Source: Salinimicrobium tongyeongense (GTDB lineage Bacteria > Bacteroidota > Bacteroidia > Flavobacteriales > Flavobacteriaceae). Taken from it: a stretch of DNA of 64,000 bases. The translations under genes were made by a program, and so were the position numbers. The notes below the pieces were generated by a model. The model was given only the letters and a program-made list of their open reading frames with translations, had not been told where the DNA came from and searched no databases. The stretch's first letter is position 1, and each line of letters starts with the position of its first letter. Positions 19,908 through 28,453 of the stretch are shown piece by piece. The stretch spans positions 1,984,001 through 2,048,000 of the forward strand of contig NZ_CP069620.1 of the NCBI RefSeq assembly GCF_026109735.1. The letters are read 5' to 3'.

Positions 19908-22391
19908 TTGAAATCTGCATCTACATATTTTTTGCTCATTTGCTGCTGTTTGTTTTCCACGACAGTAATAGGCCAGGCAGCTAAGAATTCCGCGGAGAAG
20001 TTAACCCGGGAAGTGGGGGCTGCATATACTGTTTCGGGTTATGTTAAAGACCACAACGGGTATTCTTCGGCCAGTGTTGAGGTTGTCCTCTCAAATGCTT
20101 CGGAAGAATTCAGGGCCACATCAAATTATTCAGGTTATTATGAGATTTCCGGGGTGCCTTCAGGATCTTATATAATCGAACTGCGGAAGGCCGGTCACGT
20201 TGAATATAGGGAGCTGGTCATTAAGGGGGAAGACCTGGTGCAGAATTTCCAGATCAAAAATACTGATGATTACGAACTCGGGGAAGTGCTTCTTAACGTA
20301 GAATCTGTAAAATCTGAAATTGAAAAGAAAGGTTTTGCGGTAAATGTCATAGAAACAGAAGAAGCAGCGGTACGAAATATCCAGACCAACGAACTCCTGA
20401 ACAGGAGCGTGGGGGTGAAAATAAGGCAGGGTGGCGGTTTGGGGTCTTCGGTAGATTATAACCTCAACGGGATGTCGGGAAATTCTATCCAGATCTTCAT
20501 TGACGGAATCCCGCTTTCGTCTTACGGTTCTTCCTTTGACCTTAGCAGTATTAGCCCCAGCATGATAGAACGTATTGATGTCTATAAAGGGGTGGTTCCT
20601 GCCGAACTGGCCTTTGATGCCCTGGGAGGTGCCATAAATGTCATTTTAAGAGATGATTTTAGAACCCAGATCAATGCTTCGGTTTCTTATGGTTCTTTCA
20701 ATACCCTCCAGAGCAACTTCAATGCAGTGTACCAGGCAGAGAACTCAGGGTTTTTCGTGAAAGCTTCTGGTTTTTACAACCATTCAGACAATGATTATGA
20801 GGTTTGGGGAAGAAATGTGTACAACATTCAGCCCAATGGGAGATATGAATATGTAAGGGTGAAGAGGTTCAATGATGAATACTCTTCCCGTGGCGGAATA
20901 CTCGAAGCGGGTTTCAAAAATGTCAAATTTGCAGATCATTTTTCCGTAGGGTACACAGCTTCAGATTCTTACAACGAAATTCAGCATGGCGCATACATGA
21001 CCATCCCATACAAAGGAAGGTTTATGGAAGCCGAAGCCGGGATTGTAAACCTAACTTATGAAAAATCTGACCTCTTTGTTAAAGGGCTTGACCTTAATTT
21101 TCACGGATTATACAACGAGCGCAAAAGAACCATAAACGATACTGTAACCTGGGTCTACAACTGGTCGGGTGAACTTAGCCGCGACCGAAAGGGAGATCCT
21201 ATTCCGTCGCAGCAGGGAGCGCAGCAGGGTGCACCTACCATTGCAAATATTTACAGGGATATTTACTCTTTTAGGGCCGGTCTTAGCTATTCCTTCAACA
21301 AGAACCACAAAATTGGTTTGCACCATGTACTTTACAATATCTCCAGGGAACAGAATGATGAATTGTGGAACGGGATAAGAAAGAATTTCGTTGAAACCCG
21401 TGAACTGGAGAAGAATATTTCCTCATTTTCTTATGAATCTAGATGGTTCAATGATAATTTGAAGGCCAATGTCTTCGTAAAGTATTACCAGCAGAAGACG
21501 AATAAAATGGACCCGGGGGTTGCAACCATTAACGGGGAAGAGGTACGGGTAGAAGAATACTTCAGCAGTAATTTTGACTACACGGGATACGGGATGGCAC
21601 TTTCTTACCTGGTAAATTCGGGCATTGCCATCTTAGGTTCCGCAGAAAAAGCCATCCGCCTTCCTACCGATAACGAGATATTTGGGGATGTGGGAGATAA
21701 TGTTGCTGAAAACTCAGGACTTGAACCCGAACAAAGCAATAATTATAACCTCGGATTCAAGCTCGGCCCCTACAAAATTGCTGATCACAGCGTCTCTCTT
21801 TACGCTTCCGGATTTTTAAGAGACACCCGTGGTATGATTGTAAGGGAGCCCCAAATGACATTGAATGATGCACAACAAACTGCTCCTTTTGTAAACATGA
21901 AAGGAACGGAGTCTAAAGGCTTTGATGCAGAACTGAATTATGTTTTTAAGGATAACCTCAACCTGCTGGTCAACTTGTCCAAGTTCAACACCCGGGTGAG
22001 TACAAAGTATGACTCAAACGGCAATGTTTTGTTTAACTACAACGCACAAATACCCAGTGAACCCTTCTTTACCGCCAATGCTTCTGCCCGGTATTCTTTC
22101 AAAAATGTGTTTCAAGAAGCATCTTTACTGAACATCTATTACAATTATGCTTTTGTTGATTCCTTTTACAACGTGTGGGTGGTGAATAAAAGAAGCGGAC
22201 TTGAAAATTCGATGGTCCCCGAACAACATATCCAGGATGTTGGCCTTAGCTATGTTTTTCCAAACCGAAACCTCATTGTGAGCTTTGATGCCAACAACAT
22301 TTTCAACAAACAGGCTTTTGACAATTTTGCGGTGCAAAAGCCGGGTAGGGCTTTTTATTTAAAACTCAATTATTCAATCAATAACTTATAA
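19908..22391 (+). CDS. TonB-dependent outer-membrane receptor
   Basis: An 827-residue receptor. A signal peptide ends near residue 24 (TTVIGQAA). A carboxypeptidase-regulatory-like beta-sandwich typical of Bacteroidetes spans about 40-115, the plug about 140-240 (LNGMSGNSIQIFIDGIPLSSYG, quoted only up to GIP as its key part), and a 22-strand barrel follows. A TTG start is chosen because TAAGG lies 7 bp before it and an in-frame stop sits at 19896-19898. The downstream DUF4374 and PepSY genes and the divergent AraC regulator suggest ferric-siderophore uptake; the ligand is inferred. Confidence 0.92.
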   Translation: MKSASTYFLLICCCLFSTTVIGQAAKNSAEKLTREVGAAYTVSGYVKDHNGYSSASVEVVLSNASEEFRATSNYSGYYEISGVPSGSYIIELRKAGHVEYRELVIKGEDLVQNFQIKNTDDYELGEVLLNVESVKSEIEKKGFAVNVIETEEAAVRNIQTNELLNRSVGVKIRQGGGLGSSVDYNLNGMSGNSIQIFIDGIPLSSYGSSFDLSSISPSMIERIDVYKGVVPAELAFDALGGAINVILRDDFRTQINASVSYGSFNTLQSNFNAVYQAENSGFFVKASGFYNHSDNDYEVWGRNVYNIQPNGRYEYVRVKRFNDEYSSRGGILEAGFKNVKFADHFSVGYTASDSYNEIQHGAYMTIPYKGRFMEAEAGIVNLTYEKSDLFVKGLDLNFHGLYNERKRTINDTVTWVYNWSGELSRDRKGDPIPSQQGAQQGAPTIANIYRDIYSFRAGLSYSFNKNHKIGLHHVLYNISREQNDELWNGIRKNFVETRELEKNISSFSYESRWFNDNLKANVFVKYYQQKTNKMDPGVATINGEEVRVEEYFSSNFDYTGYGMALSYLVNSGIAILGSAEKAIRLPTDNEIFGDVGDNVAENSGLEPEQSNNYNLGFKLGPYKIADHSVSLYASGFLRDTRGMIVREPQMTLNDAQQTAPFVNMKGTESKGFDAELNYVFKDNLNLLVNLSKFNTRVSTKYDSNGNVLFNYNAQIPSEPFFTANASARYSFKNVFQEASLLNIYYNYAFVDSFYNVWVVNKRSGLENSMVPEQHIQDVGLSYVFPNRNLIVSFDANNIFNKQAFDNFAVQKPGRAFYLKLNYSINNL

Positions 22392-22401
22392 ATTATTAAA
22401 C

Positions 22402-23751
22402 ATGAAAAATAAATTTTCAAGACTCTTTGGTTATGCCGCTGTAGTTGGACTACTCAACCTGTCTACGGCATGTAGCAGCGATGAAGATGCCGTTTCTCCA
22501 ACCCCAGAGCCTAATCCTGAAGAAAGCAGATGGCTTACCATTGCAGGAGCAGTAATGGATGAAACCCCGGGTAACGGTAACGGGGGCACCGTACTTTATT
22601 CTATCTCCCAGGAAAATGCCGAAGACCCCAACTACGCCGTTAACGTTTTTGACAAGGGTTTCCAGGTGAGATCTCAAAGAACGGCGAGATTACAATCTTC
22701 GGTAGATGGTTCAACCATGTTCAACATTGCTTACGGGGGTGACAATGGAGGGGAATTCTCAAAGTATATCGTCAATGGAGGTGATAATTTTGAACCAACA
22801 GGAGGTCTTGTGAATATATCACAGTACGCAGGAACTTCTCCAAGATGGGTAAAACTTTTTGACGGGGACAAAACCGGGGTGGCCGTTAGTGTGACCAGCC
22901 CTATGGTAAATGATGGGGATATTTACGAGTACACAAGAGGTACTGCCACTATTGTTACTCTTGACATGGAAAATTCTGAGATTTCGAACAACATTTCATT
23001 TGAAATCCCGCTTACCGAAGAAGAGGAGGCAGCAGGGCACCATATTTTCAGGCTAGATACACCAGTTCTCAACGCTGCAGGAGATAAACTGATTATAGGA
23101 ACCTGGATGGGAAAAACAGATCCTGCTACAGGAGAACGCGATGCCAATGCTTATGAAAGGCTGGGGTCAAAATCGGTGGTGGTAGATTATCCATCTCTTG
23201 AAAATCCAAAAGTGATCAATTCTACGGTTGGATTTGGCGACACCAGCGGTTACCGCAGCTTTAACAGCTTTTTGGCCGAAGATGGCAGTATTTACCAGGC
23301 TACCCAAAGAGATCCGGGGGGTTCTCATATTCTAAAGATCAATGCCAGTAATGAATATGACAACAGCTATGACTTTAGCCTTGATGAAGCCCTTAACGTT
23401 ACAGGTTCATACATCCAGAGCTGGAGATATGTGAAAAATGGTATTGCTTATGTAATGTACACCCACGATGATGCAGCATATACAAGTTTTAGTGACCGCA
23501 CCCAGCAAAGCTTCCTGGCAAGGGTAGATCTTAATGCCAAAACTGCACAAAAAGTAGACCTGCCTTATGAGCCAGATATGTACTTCTTCCAGTACCAGGG
23601 CTTCGTGGTAGATGGGGATAAAGTCTATGTTACGGTTTCCCCGGTTGGGAAAGACGGGAATATCTATGTTCTTAACAGTGTAACAGGTGAAGTGACCAAA
23701 GGGGCGCAACTGCTTAACGAACCCGGAAACCATTTCATCGGAGTGTTTTAA
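22402..23751 (+). CDS. DUF4374 domain lipoprotein
   Basis: A 449-residue exported lipoprotein with the lipobox LSTACSS near residue 24. The mature part is a repetitive beta-rich fold, probably a propeller, as in DUF4374. This family is almost always found beside TonB receptors and PepSY proteins in Bacteroidetes iron-uptake loci, which holds here (10 bp after the receptor stop). A surface or periplasmic role in siderophore handling is likely; the molecular function is not established. Confidence 0.88.
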   Translation: MKNKFSRLFGYAAVVGLLNLSTACSSDEDAVSPTPEPNPEESRWLTIAGAVMDETPGNGNGGTVLYSISQENAEDPNYAVNVFDKGFQVRSQRTARLQSSVDGSTMFNIAYGGDNGGEFSKYIVNGGDNFEPTGGLVNISQYAGTSPRWVKLFDGDKTGVAVSVTSPMVNDGDIYEYTRGTATIVTLDMENSEISNNISFEIPLTEEEEAAGHHIFRLDTPVLNAAGDKLIIGTWMGKTDPATGERDANAYERLGSKSVVVDYPSLENPKVINSTVGFGDTSGYRSFNSFLAEDGSIYQATQRDPGGSHILKINASNEYDNSYDFSLDEALNVTGSYIQSWRYVKNGIAYVMYTHDDAAYTSFSDRTQQSFLARVDLNAKTAQKVDLPYEPDMYFFQYQGFVVDGDKVYVTVSPVGKDGNIYVLNSVTGEVTKGAQLLNEPGNHFIGVF

Positions 23752-23832
23752 TTTTGAATTAGCTTATCATATCTTACTCCACAGTTCCGGCTACAGCTTT
23801 TTGTTGTATGCCGGAACTTTAAATTTCTTTCA

Positions 23833-25005
23833 ATGAAGAATAAAAAGAAAAAATACGGCATTAGAAAGTTCCTCAATGACGTTCATCTATGGCTTGGCCT
23901 TGCCAGTGGGATCATCCTTTTCCTGGTTTGTTTCAGCGGAACTGTACTCACTTTTGAGAAGGAAATTAAAAATGTTTTTGCTGAAGATTTCAAGGTTTCG
24001 GGTACGCAGCCTATGCAAATTGAAGCCCTCACTGAAGTATTACAGCAGGAAGGGGAAGTCTCTTCGGTAAGCATCCCTGCTGAAGCCGGGAAACCTTACG
24101 AATTCCGTGTAAAGACATCTCCCGAAGATCGCCGCGGCACTACCTTTTATGTAGATCCCTACACCGGCGATTACATGCAGACTAAAAAATCTTCCCTGGA
24201 CGATTTTTTTATGTGGAATTTCAGGATGCACAGATGGCTGCTTTTAGATTCGGCTATAGGCCGTCCCATTGTGGGAATAGCCACCATTATCTTCTTTATT
24301 CTTTCCCTGAGTGGTGTTGTGCTTTGGTTCCCAAAAAAGCTGAAGTGGAAAAACATGAAGAGCGGCTTTAAGATCAAAACCTCGGCCAACTGGAAACGCA
24401 TTAACCACGACCTTCACAACACGCTCGGGTTTTACGCCTGCATCTTTTTGATCATCATGACCCTCACCGGACTCTTCTGGAGTTTTGAGTGGTACCGCGA
24501 AGCAGGGAGTGCTGTGTTGGGAACAAAAGTGTTTAACAGGGGAGGAGGCCCTTCTTTTACCTCCAATGAGAATATCACCGAAGCCGATGAAGCCTCAATA
24601 GCCTCTATCTACAACATTTCTTCGGAAGAGCTCAACTATGAAGGCACCACCACAATTTCGTTTCCTTCCGAAAGGGAGCAGGTGTACAAAATAAGAAAGA
24701 CCAACGATAACAGCTGGTCTCCTGTGACTTCAGATCAACTGGTGATAGATCGCGATGGTACAGTTTTAAACAAGGAGATCTTTAATGAAAAACCGCTTAA
24801 TGTACAGATAGCATCTTTGATCAAGCCCATTCATACAGGGGAGATCTTCGGGACTTTCTCCAAGATCATCTATTTCCTGGCCTGCCTAATCGCGACCACT
24901 TTGCCCATTACCGGTACGCTGATATGGCTGAACAAGATGAAAAAGAAGAAACCTAAGAACAGAGCCAGGAAACAAGAGGCAAGAGTCAAGACTGTGACGG
25001 AATAA
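23833..25005 (+). CDS. PepSY-associated transmembrane protein
   Basis: A 390-residue inner-membrane protein with four helices: about 25-45 (LGLASGIILFLVCFSGTVLTF), 145-165, 195-215 and 335-360. It has two periplasmic PepSY-like segments. The helix histidines in DVHLWLGL, MHRWLL, HDLHNTLG and KPIHTG are consistent with the heme-binding/iron-reductase-like PepSY_TM family, thought to reduce iron released from siderophores. Last gene of the TonB/DUF4374 operon. The final codons are made of the AAGAGTCAAGACTG word repeated downstream at 25050-25063. Confidence 0.9.
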   Translation: MKNKKKKYGIRKFLNDVHLWLGLASGIILFLVCFSGTVLTFEKEIKNVFAEDFKVSGTQPMQIEALTEVLQQEGEVSSVSIPAEAGKPYEFRVKTSPEDRRGTTFYVDPYTGDYMQTKKSSLDDFFMWNFRMHRWLLLDSAIGRPIVGIATIIFFILSLSGVVLWFPKKLKWKNMKSGFKIKTSANWKRINHDLHNTLGFYACIFLIIMTLTGLFWSFEWYREAGSAVLGTKVFNRGGGPSFTSNENITEADEASIASIYNISSEELNYEGTTTISFPSEREQVYKIRKTNDNSWSPVTSDQLVIDRDGTVLNKEIFNEKPLNVQIASLIKPIHTGEIFGTFSKIIYFLACLIATTLPITGTLIWLNKMKKKKPKNRARKQEARVKTVTE

Positions 25006-25133
25006 ATTTTTGCATGTTGCGGGTTTGGGGTTGCCAGGTAAAAAGATCCAAGAGTCAAGACTGCTCTCATAAGCCAGGGTGGAGAGCCTGCTTCTTAAAA
25101 CCCCAGAACATCTTTTTCCTCACTTATTGATTG

Positions 25134-25185
25134 CCACTGGCTTTAGCCAGTGGTGAAAAAAGGGATTAGAATAGGGCTTTAGCCC
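25134..25185. repeat. REP-like palindrome pair 1
   Basis: CCACTGGCTTTAGCCAGTGG (25134-25153) and GGGCTTTAGCCC (25174-25185) are short perfect hairpins with TT loops. They have the size and spacing of REP elements moved by IS200-like REP-associated transposases; no such transposase is in the window. Confidence 0.65.
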
Positions 25186-25353
25186 AACTCTAAACTTTGA
25201 AGAATTTATTGTTCGTCCATTTATCCAGGCAATTTCAAGCTTCCTGTTATAATTGGAATCCTATATTTTTACGCAACCTATAAACCCCAAATTCCAGGCA
25301 TCAAATATCTTACCCATTCCTTAAGGCAGGACAAAAGGATTCATGAATTGCCT

Positions 25354-25392
25354 CCGCCTTCAGGCGGGGGATTTAAAATAGGGCTTTAGCCC
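25354..25392. repeat. REP-like palindrome pair 2
   Basis: CCGCCTTCAGGCGG (25354-25367) is followed by the same GGGCTTTAGCCC unit (25381-25392), both flanked by AATA and CAA as in pair 1. The first hairpin differs in sequence but the second is identical, so the two loci share a two-hairpin layout. Confidence 0.65.
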
Positions 25393-25454
25393 AATTCAAT
25401 TAATTCCCCTTCCCATTTCCCTTCTAACTTCTAAAATCGTACTTTTACAGGGCT

Positions 25455-26096
25455 ATGAAAAAGACCTTCAGCTACCTGTGGCCGCTCACCAAAAAGTACA
25501 ACTCCAGTTACAATGGGAAGCTGGAAGTTACCTGGATCAACGGGCGCAAGGTACTCGACAGTAGCAACGCCAATTATTCATACGGTGCCCTTCAGGAGGT
25601 GCTCGACCGCGGGATTTCAGAAGTGCGCGCAGACCGTGCAGCCCCTGTGCTGTTACTGGGGCTGGGTGGTGGGAGTGCCATTTCTTTACTTCGGAATAAA
25701 TTTAAGTACTACGGAAAAATTACTGCTGTAGAACTTGATCCCGCTATCGTTGAAATCGCCAAAACCGAATTTAATATTGAAGCACACCAGCCCCTTGAGC
25801 TGTTGTGTGAAGATGCCGAAGCTTTTGTCGCCACAGCGCAAGAGCAATTCGGTTTTATAATTGTAGATCTTTTTCTGGATTTGAAGGTGCCGTCGCAGTT
25901 CTTTTCAGAAACCTTCTGGAAAAATGTTGGAGGATTGTTGCTGCCGGGCGCAAAAATCCTTTTCAATGCCGGGATAAATGAGGCGCATCAGGAGCAGATT
26001 GACTACCTGCTAAAAAATGGCACTTTAGGCATACATTTTCAGAAGAAGGAATATGTCTACGGAAGCAATACCCTGCTGCTGGGTGAAAAAAGCTGA
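25455..26096 (+). CDS. Spermidine synthase-like methyltransferase-fold protein
   Basis: A 213-residue protein with the Rossmann-like fold of spermidine/spermine synthases. The nucleotide-binding loop is LLLGLGGGSAIS at about 66-77, the acidic residue after strand 2 is in AVELDP, then CEDAEAF and FIIVDLF. The N-terminal tetramerisation strand region is short, and the usual catalytic GGGDG motif is GGGSA, which lacks the Asp. It may therefore be a related enzyme and not a true polyamine synthase. It is monocistronic, with a long hairpin terminator downstream. Confidence 0.75.
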   Translation: MKKTFSYLWPLTKKYNSSYNGKLEVTWINGRKVLDSSNANYSYGALQEVLDRGISEVRADRAAPVLLLGLGGGSAISLLRNKFKYYGKITAVELDPAIVEIAKTEFNIEAHQPLELLCEDAEAFVATAQEQFGFIIVDLFLDLKVPSQFFSETFWKNVGGLLLPGAKILFNAGINEAHQEQIDYLLKNGTLGIHFQKKEYVYGSNTLLLGEKS

Positions 26097-26127
26097 GGTG
26101 ATTTATGAGTTGCTGCCGTGGGGTTCC

Positions 26128-26142
26128 AATAATGGCATTTTT
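26128..26142. repeat. Dispersed palindrome copy F
   Basis: AATAATGGCATTTTT followed by GGGAAGTAATTTTTCCGAAG. Same extended element as at 18511 and 34951, in the gap after the spermidine-synthase-like gene. Confidence 0.65.
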
Positions 26143-26241
26143 GGGAAGTAATTTTTCCGAAGCAACAAAAAACTCTGCTTCAGCTGAAGTTCATTTCTAA
26201 AGAACCCCTTCCGAAGGTTATTTTCAGGTTTTTAAAAATAT

Positions 26242-26371
26242 AAAGGCTGCCTTAAAAACTTTACACGTCATGCTTGAGGTGCAAAAAATCTGATTTCAGA
26301 CTAATTTTGCACCAAAACCCCTGAAAAGTTTCAGGTTTTGACGGAGAAGAGCTTTTAAGACAGCCTTTTTT
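26242..26371. repeat. Long-stem branched hairpin 1 (terminator-like)
   Basis: A 16-bp outer stem (26242-26257 with 26353-26368, one G-T pair) encloses two perfect inner hairpins: GGTGCAAAA/TTTTGCACC (26278-26313) and CCTGAAA/TTTCAGG (26320-26335). A T run follows to 26371. Folded, it is a three-way junction. It belongs to a family of four in this window with an (A)RGGCTGYCT-like outer stem. Confidence 0.7.
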
Positions 26372-26439
26372 CAGGTTATACCCTTCGGAATTGCTGTAGG
26401 GGGCTATCCCGGTGGTATATTTTTAAAAACTAAGGTCTT

Positions 26440-26619
26440 CTAAGACAATTTAGCTTTTATTTGATCTTTATTGTCTCTCACAAGTGTATAGGCGTAGTAC
26501 CCGGCTCCTGCAATGGCACCCCATTTTAGGAGACTGCCCGTCCACTGAAGGCCTTTTTTGGCAGCCCACAGTTTTACTACTTTTTCACCTGCGTCTTTTG
26601 CATTTCTCTTCAAATCCAT
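26440..26619 (-). CDS. Small helical protein, 59 residues
   Basis: A complete small gene that reads as protein: a basic amphipathic N-terminal helix (LKRNAKDAGEKVVKLWAAKK), a small-residue membrane helix (LLKWGAIAGAGYYAYTLV) and a charged tail (RDNKDQIKAKLS). The layout resembles YtxH-type stress-associated membrane anchors, but I cannot assign a family. It precedes the SDR gene on the other side of a 91-bp gap and may be transcribed on from it. Confidence 0.65.
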   Translation of the reverse strand: MDLKRNAKDAGEKVVKLWAAKKGLQWTGSLLKWGAIAGAGYYAYTLVRDNKDQIKAKLS

Positions 26620-26710
26620 TTTTTGTTGGTTTTTTAAGGTTCCTTTTCAAGATCGTGAAGAATTGGGTCAACTTGCGTTAAAGGCTTTCCAAATAACACT
26701 TTTTTAACCC

Positions 26711-27442
26711 TTAAGCCTTGCCTGTGGGCTTGATCATTAATTCGTTAACATTTACGCTGTTAGGCTGGGTAACGGCATACAAAACGGCATCGGCAATATT
26801 CTGAGGTTCCAGTTTTGGCTCATCGCCAGAATAATCTTTTTCATCGAGCAGTTCTTTATCGGTGATATCATCGCGCAGGTTTGTGGCCACGGTACCGGGT
26901 TCTATTGAAGTAACACGGATATTGAACTCGGGCGAAAGTTCCATTCTCATGGCGCGGGAGAGGGCAATGACCGCGGCCTTTGAAGCGCCGTAGACCGCCC
27001 CGCCTTTAAACACCTCAATGCCGTCTACAGAAGCTATATTTATAATGTGGCCGTTCATCTGGTTTTTCATGGCCGGCAGCACGGCATTGATACAGCGCAA
27101 AGTTCCTTTCACGTTCACCTCAATGGTCTCAAGCCATTCTTCGAGGTGCTGGTTCTTGAGGTAGGTGAGCGGCATTACGCCGGCACAATTTACCAGAATG
27201 TGCACTTCCCCAAATTCATCCCAGATGTCTTTAAAAGCGCCTTCTACACTTTCGGAATCTGTAACGTCCATGCGCACCACAAGACTTTTATTGTCCAGCT
27301 CGTCCTGCAGGTCGTTTAATTTTTGAATACTTCGGCTGGCAAGTGCCACTTTACAGCCAGCCCCCGAAAGGGCTTTTGCTATTGCTCTTCCTATTCCGCT
27401 GCTGGCGCCGGTTACTATGGCTACCTTATCCTTTATTTCCAT
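26711..27442 (-). CDS. Short-chain dehydrogenase/reductase (SDR)
   Basis: A 243-residue classical SDR. The cofactor loop is VTGASSGIGRA at about 10-20, the NAG-like motif is NCAGVM, the catalytic Ser is in INIASVDG and the YxxxK pair is YGASK near 155. Arg in SRSIQ after strand 2 suggests NADP(H) preference. Sequence type matches the common YdfG/serine-3-dehydrogenase-like group; the substrate is unknown. Confidence 0.88.
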   Translation of the reverse strand: MEIKDKVAIVTGASSGIGRAIAKALSGAGCKVALASRSIQKLNDLQDELDNKSLVVRMDVTDSESVEGAFKDIWDEFGEVHILVNCAGVMPLTYLKNQHLEEWLETIEVNVKGTLRCINAVLPAMKNQMNGHIINIASVDGIEVFKGGAVYGASKAAVIALSRAMRMELSPEFNIRVTSIEPGTVATNLRDDITDKELLDEKDYSGDEPKLEPQNIADAVLYAVTQPNSVNVNELMIKPTGKA

Positions 27443-27637
27443 CTTTCAGATTTTTTTCTTTAAAAGATAAGGCTTGTGCTGAAGGTACAGCGGTTGAATA
27501 ACAGGAATTTAACGTCTCGGCTTTTTTTACTGAATGAAAGAGCCAATGTGTATTGCTTCGGAAATGCTTCAGAAGGAAGCTGTACACTAAAGTAATTTTC
27601 TTCAGTATAAATTCTTCCGAAGACACCTGAAGCAGAA

Positions 27638-28024
27638 TCACTGCTGCCGACTCAGGTACATGTTCATAAAGAGGTTGTGGGCCATATTTCTCGCCCTGTT
27701 TTTGGCGATATTGGCCCTGTCGCCTTCAAAAAGCTCATCAAGGGTCTCGTACCACATGTTGAGCCATTCGCCAAAATGGGCCTGTTCAATAGAATGATCA
27801 AATTCGCGGTCTACCTCTTTGTGGGCCCGCATTGGGTTACCGCGAAATTTGCTCACCATAAACAGGTTGGTTTCCCAAAAATCGGTAAGCTTCTCAAGAT
27901 GTGCCGGCCAGTCATCTATAGTCTCATTAAAAAAGTGGCCAATTTTTGTGTTGGCCCGCACTTTGGTGTAAAAAGCAGAAACCAGGAGAAAGACATCCTC
28001 CCGGTTTTGTATATCATTTTTCAT
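27638..28024 (-). CDS. Group III truncated haemoglobin
   Basis: A 128-residue 2-on-2 globin. Group III features are visible: LVSAFYTKVRANTKIGHFF in the B/E region, the W-x-x-H-L-x-K-x-x-D-F-W segment (WPAHLEKLTDFW), and HFGEWLNMW with the F-helix His as probable heme ligand. Members of this group occur in microaerobes and are linked to NO or oxygen handling. It follows the small membrane protein gene (28040-28330) by 15 bp and shares its promoter, which carries the Crp/Fnr-type box found upstream of nirK and the cbb3 genes. This supports a role in low oxygen or nitrosative conditions. Confidence 0.88.
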   Translation of the reverse strand: MKNDIQNREDVFLLVSAFYTKVRANTKIGHFFNETIDDWPAHLEKLTDFWETNLFMVSKFRGNPMRAHKEVDREFDHSIEQAHFGEWLNMWYETLDELFEGDRANIAKNRARNMAHNLFMNMYLSRQQ

Positions 28025-28039
28025 AAGAAAATCCTCTTT

Positions 28040-28330
28040 CTAATAGCGCATAAAAACATTGATCACGAGCAGGAGTGCGCTAAGCAGCAGGCTTAAAATT
28101 AAAGTATTAAATACAAATTTAGGCTTTAACTGCGCTAAAACCGTCACCATATAGGTCATACACACTGCAACCACCAGGAATAACTGGAACATTTGAATAA
28201 AGTCATGCCCGTTCATTAAAATCACCATAGCCGCCGCAGCACCCAAACAGGTAGAAAGAATAATGGCCACCGCCGAATATCCTACATAAAGGTCTTCAAA
28301 ATCTTTGTAAAGTGTGTTGTAAAGTTTCAT
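28040..28330 (-). CDS. Small three-helix membrane protein
   Basis: A 96-residue integral membrane protein with helices at about 18-38 (AVAIILSTCLGAAAAMVIL), 46-66 and 74-94. I do not recognise a named family. It is first in an operon with the group III truncated haemoglobin, under a promoter with a perfect TATGA-N6-TCATA box. A role linked to the low-oxygen or NO response is inferred from this only. Confidence 0.75.
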   Translation of the reverse strand: MKLYNTLYKDFEDLYVGYSAVAIILSTCLGAAAAMVILMNGHDFIQMFQLFLVVAVCMTYMVTVLAQLKPKFVFNTLILSLLLSALLLVINVFMRY

Positions 28331-28355
28331 AGCATAGTAGTTTTTAATTATGCCG

Positions 28356-28400
28356 TAAAATTAAAAGTATAGGGAGGGGGAGAATATGACTGGGATCATA
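28356..28400 (-). promoter_or_regulatory. Crp/Fnr-type promoter of the haemoglobin operon
   Basis: A perfect palindrome TATGA-CTGGGA-TCATA (28385-28400) is centred 36.5 bp from the 3' base of TAATTTTA (28356-28363, minus strand), a -7-like element. This is class II activator spacing and is identical at four other promoters here. A second weaker box (TGATAAAGATCA, 28421-28432) lies 34 bp further upstream. Confidence 0.75.
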
Positions 28401-28453
28401 AAACAGGACATTTGTGTCCCTGATAAAGATCATAAGAGGCTGGTAATGAAGTT

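Larger units (their letters stand above)
25006..25454. other. Repeat-filled gap of about 450 bp
   Basis: No gene seen. It holds a second copy of AAGAGTCAAGACTG (25050-25063) and two pairs of REP-like palindromes, described separately. Confidence 0.6.

Noticed and set aside
25455-26096. Calling the gene speE (true spermidine synthase)
   Set aside because: The active-site motif lacks the expected Asp (GGGSA instead of GGGDG), so only a family-level name is justified.
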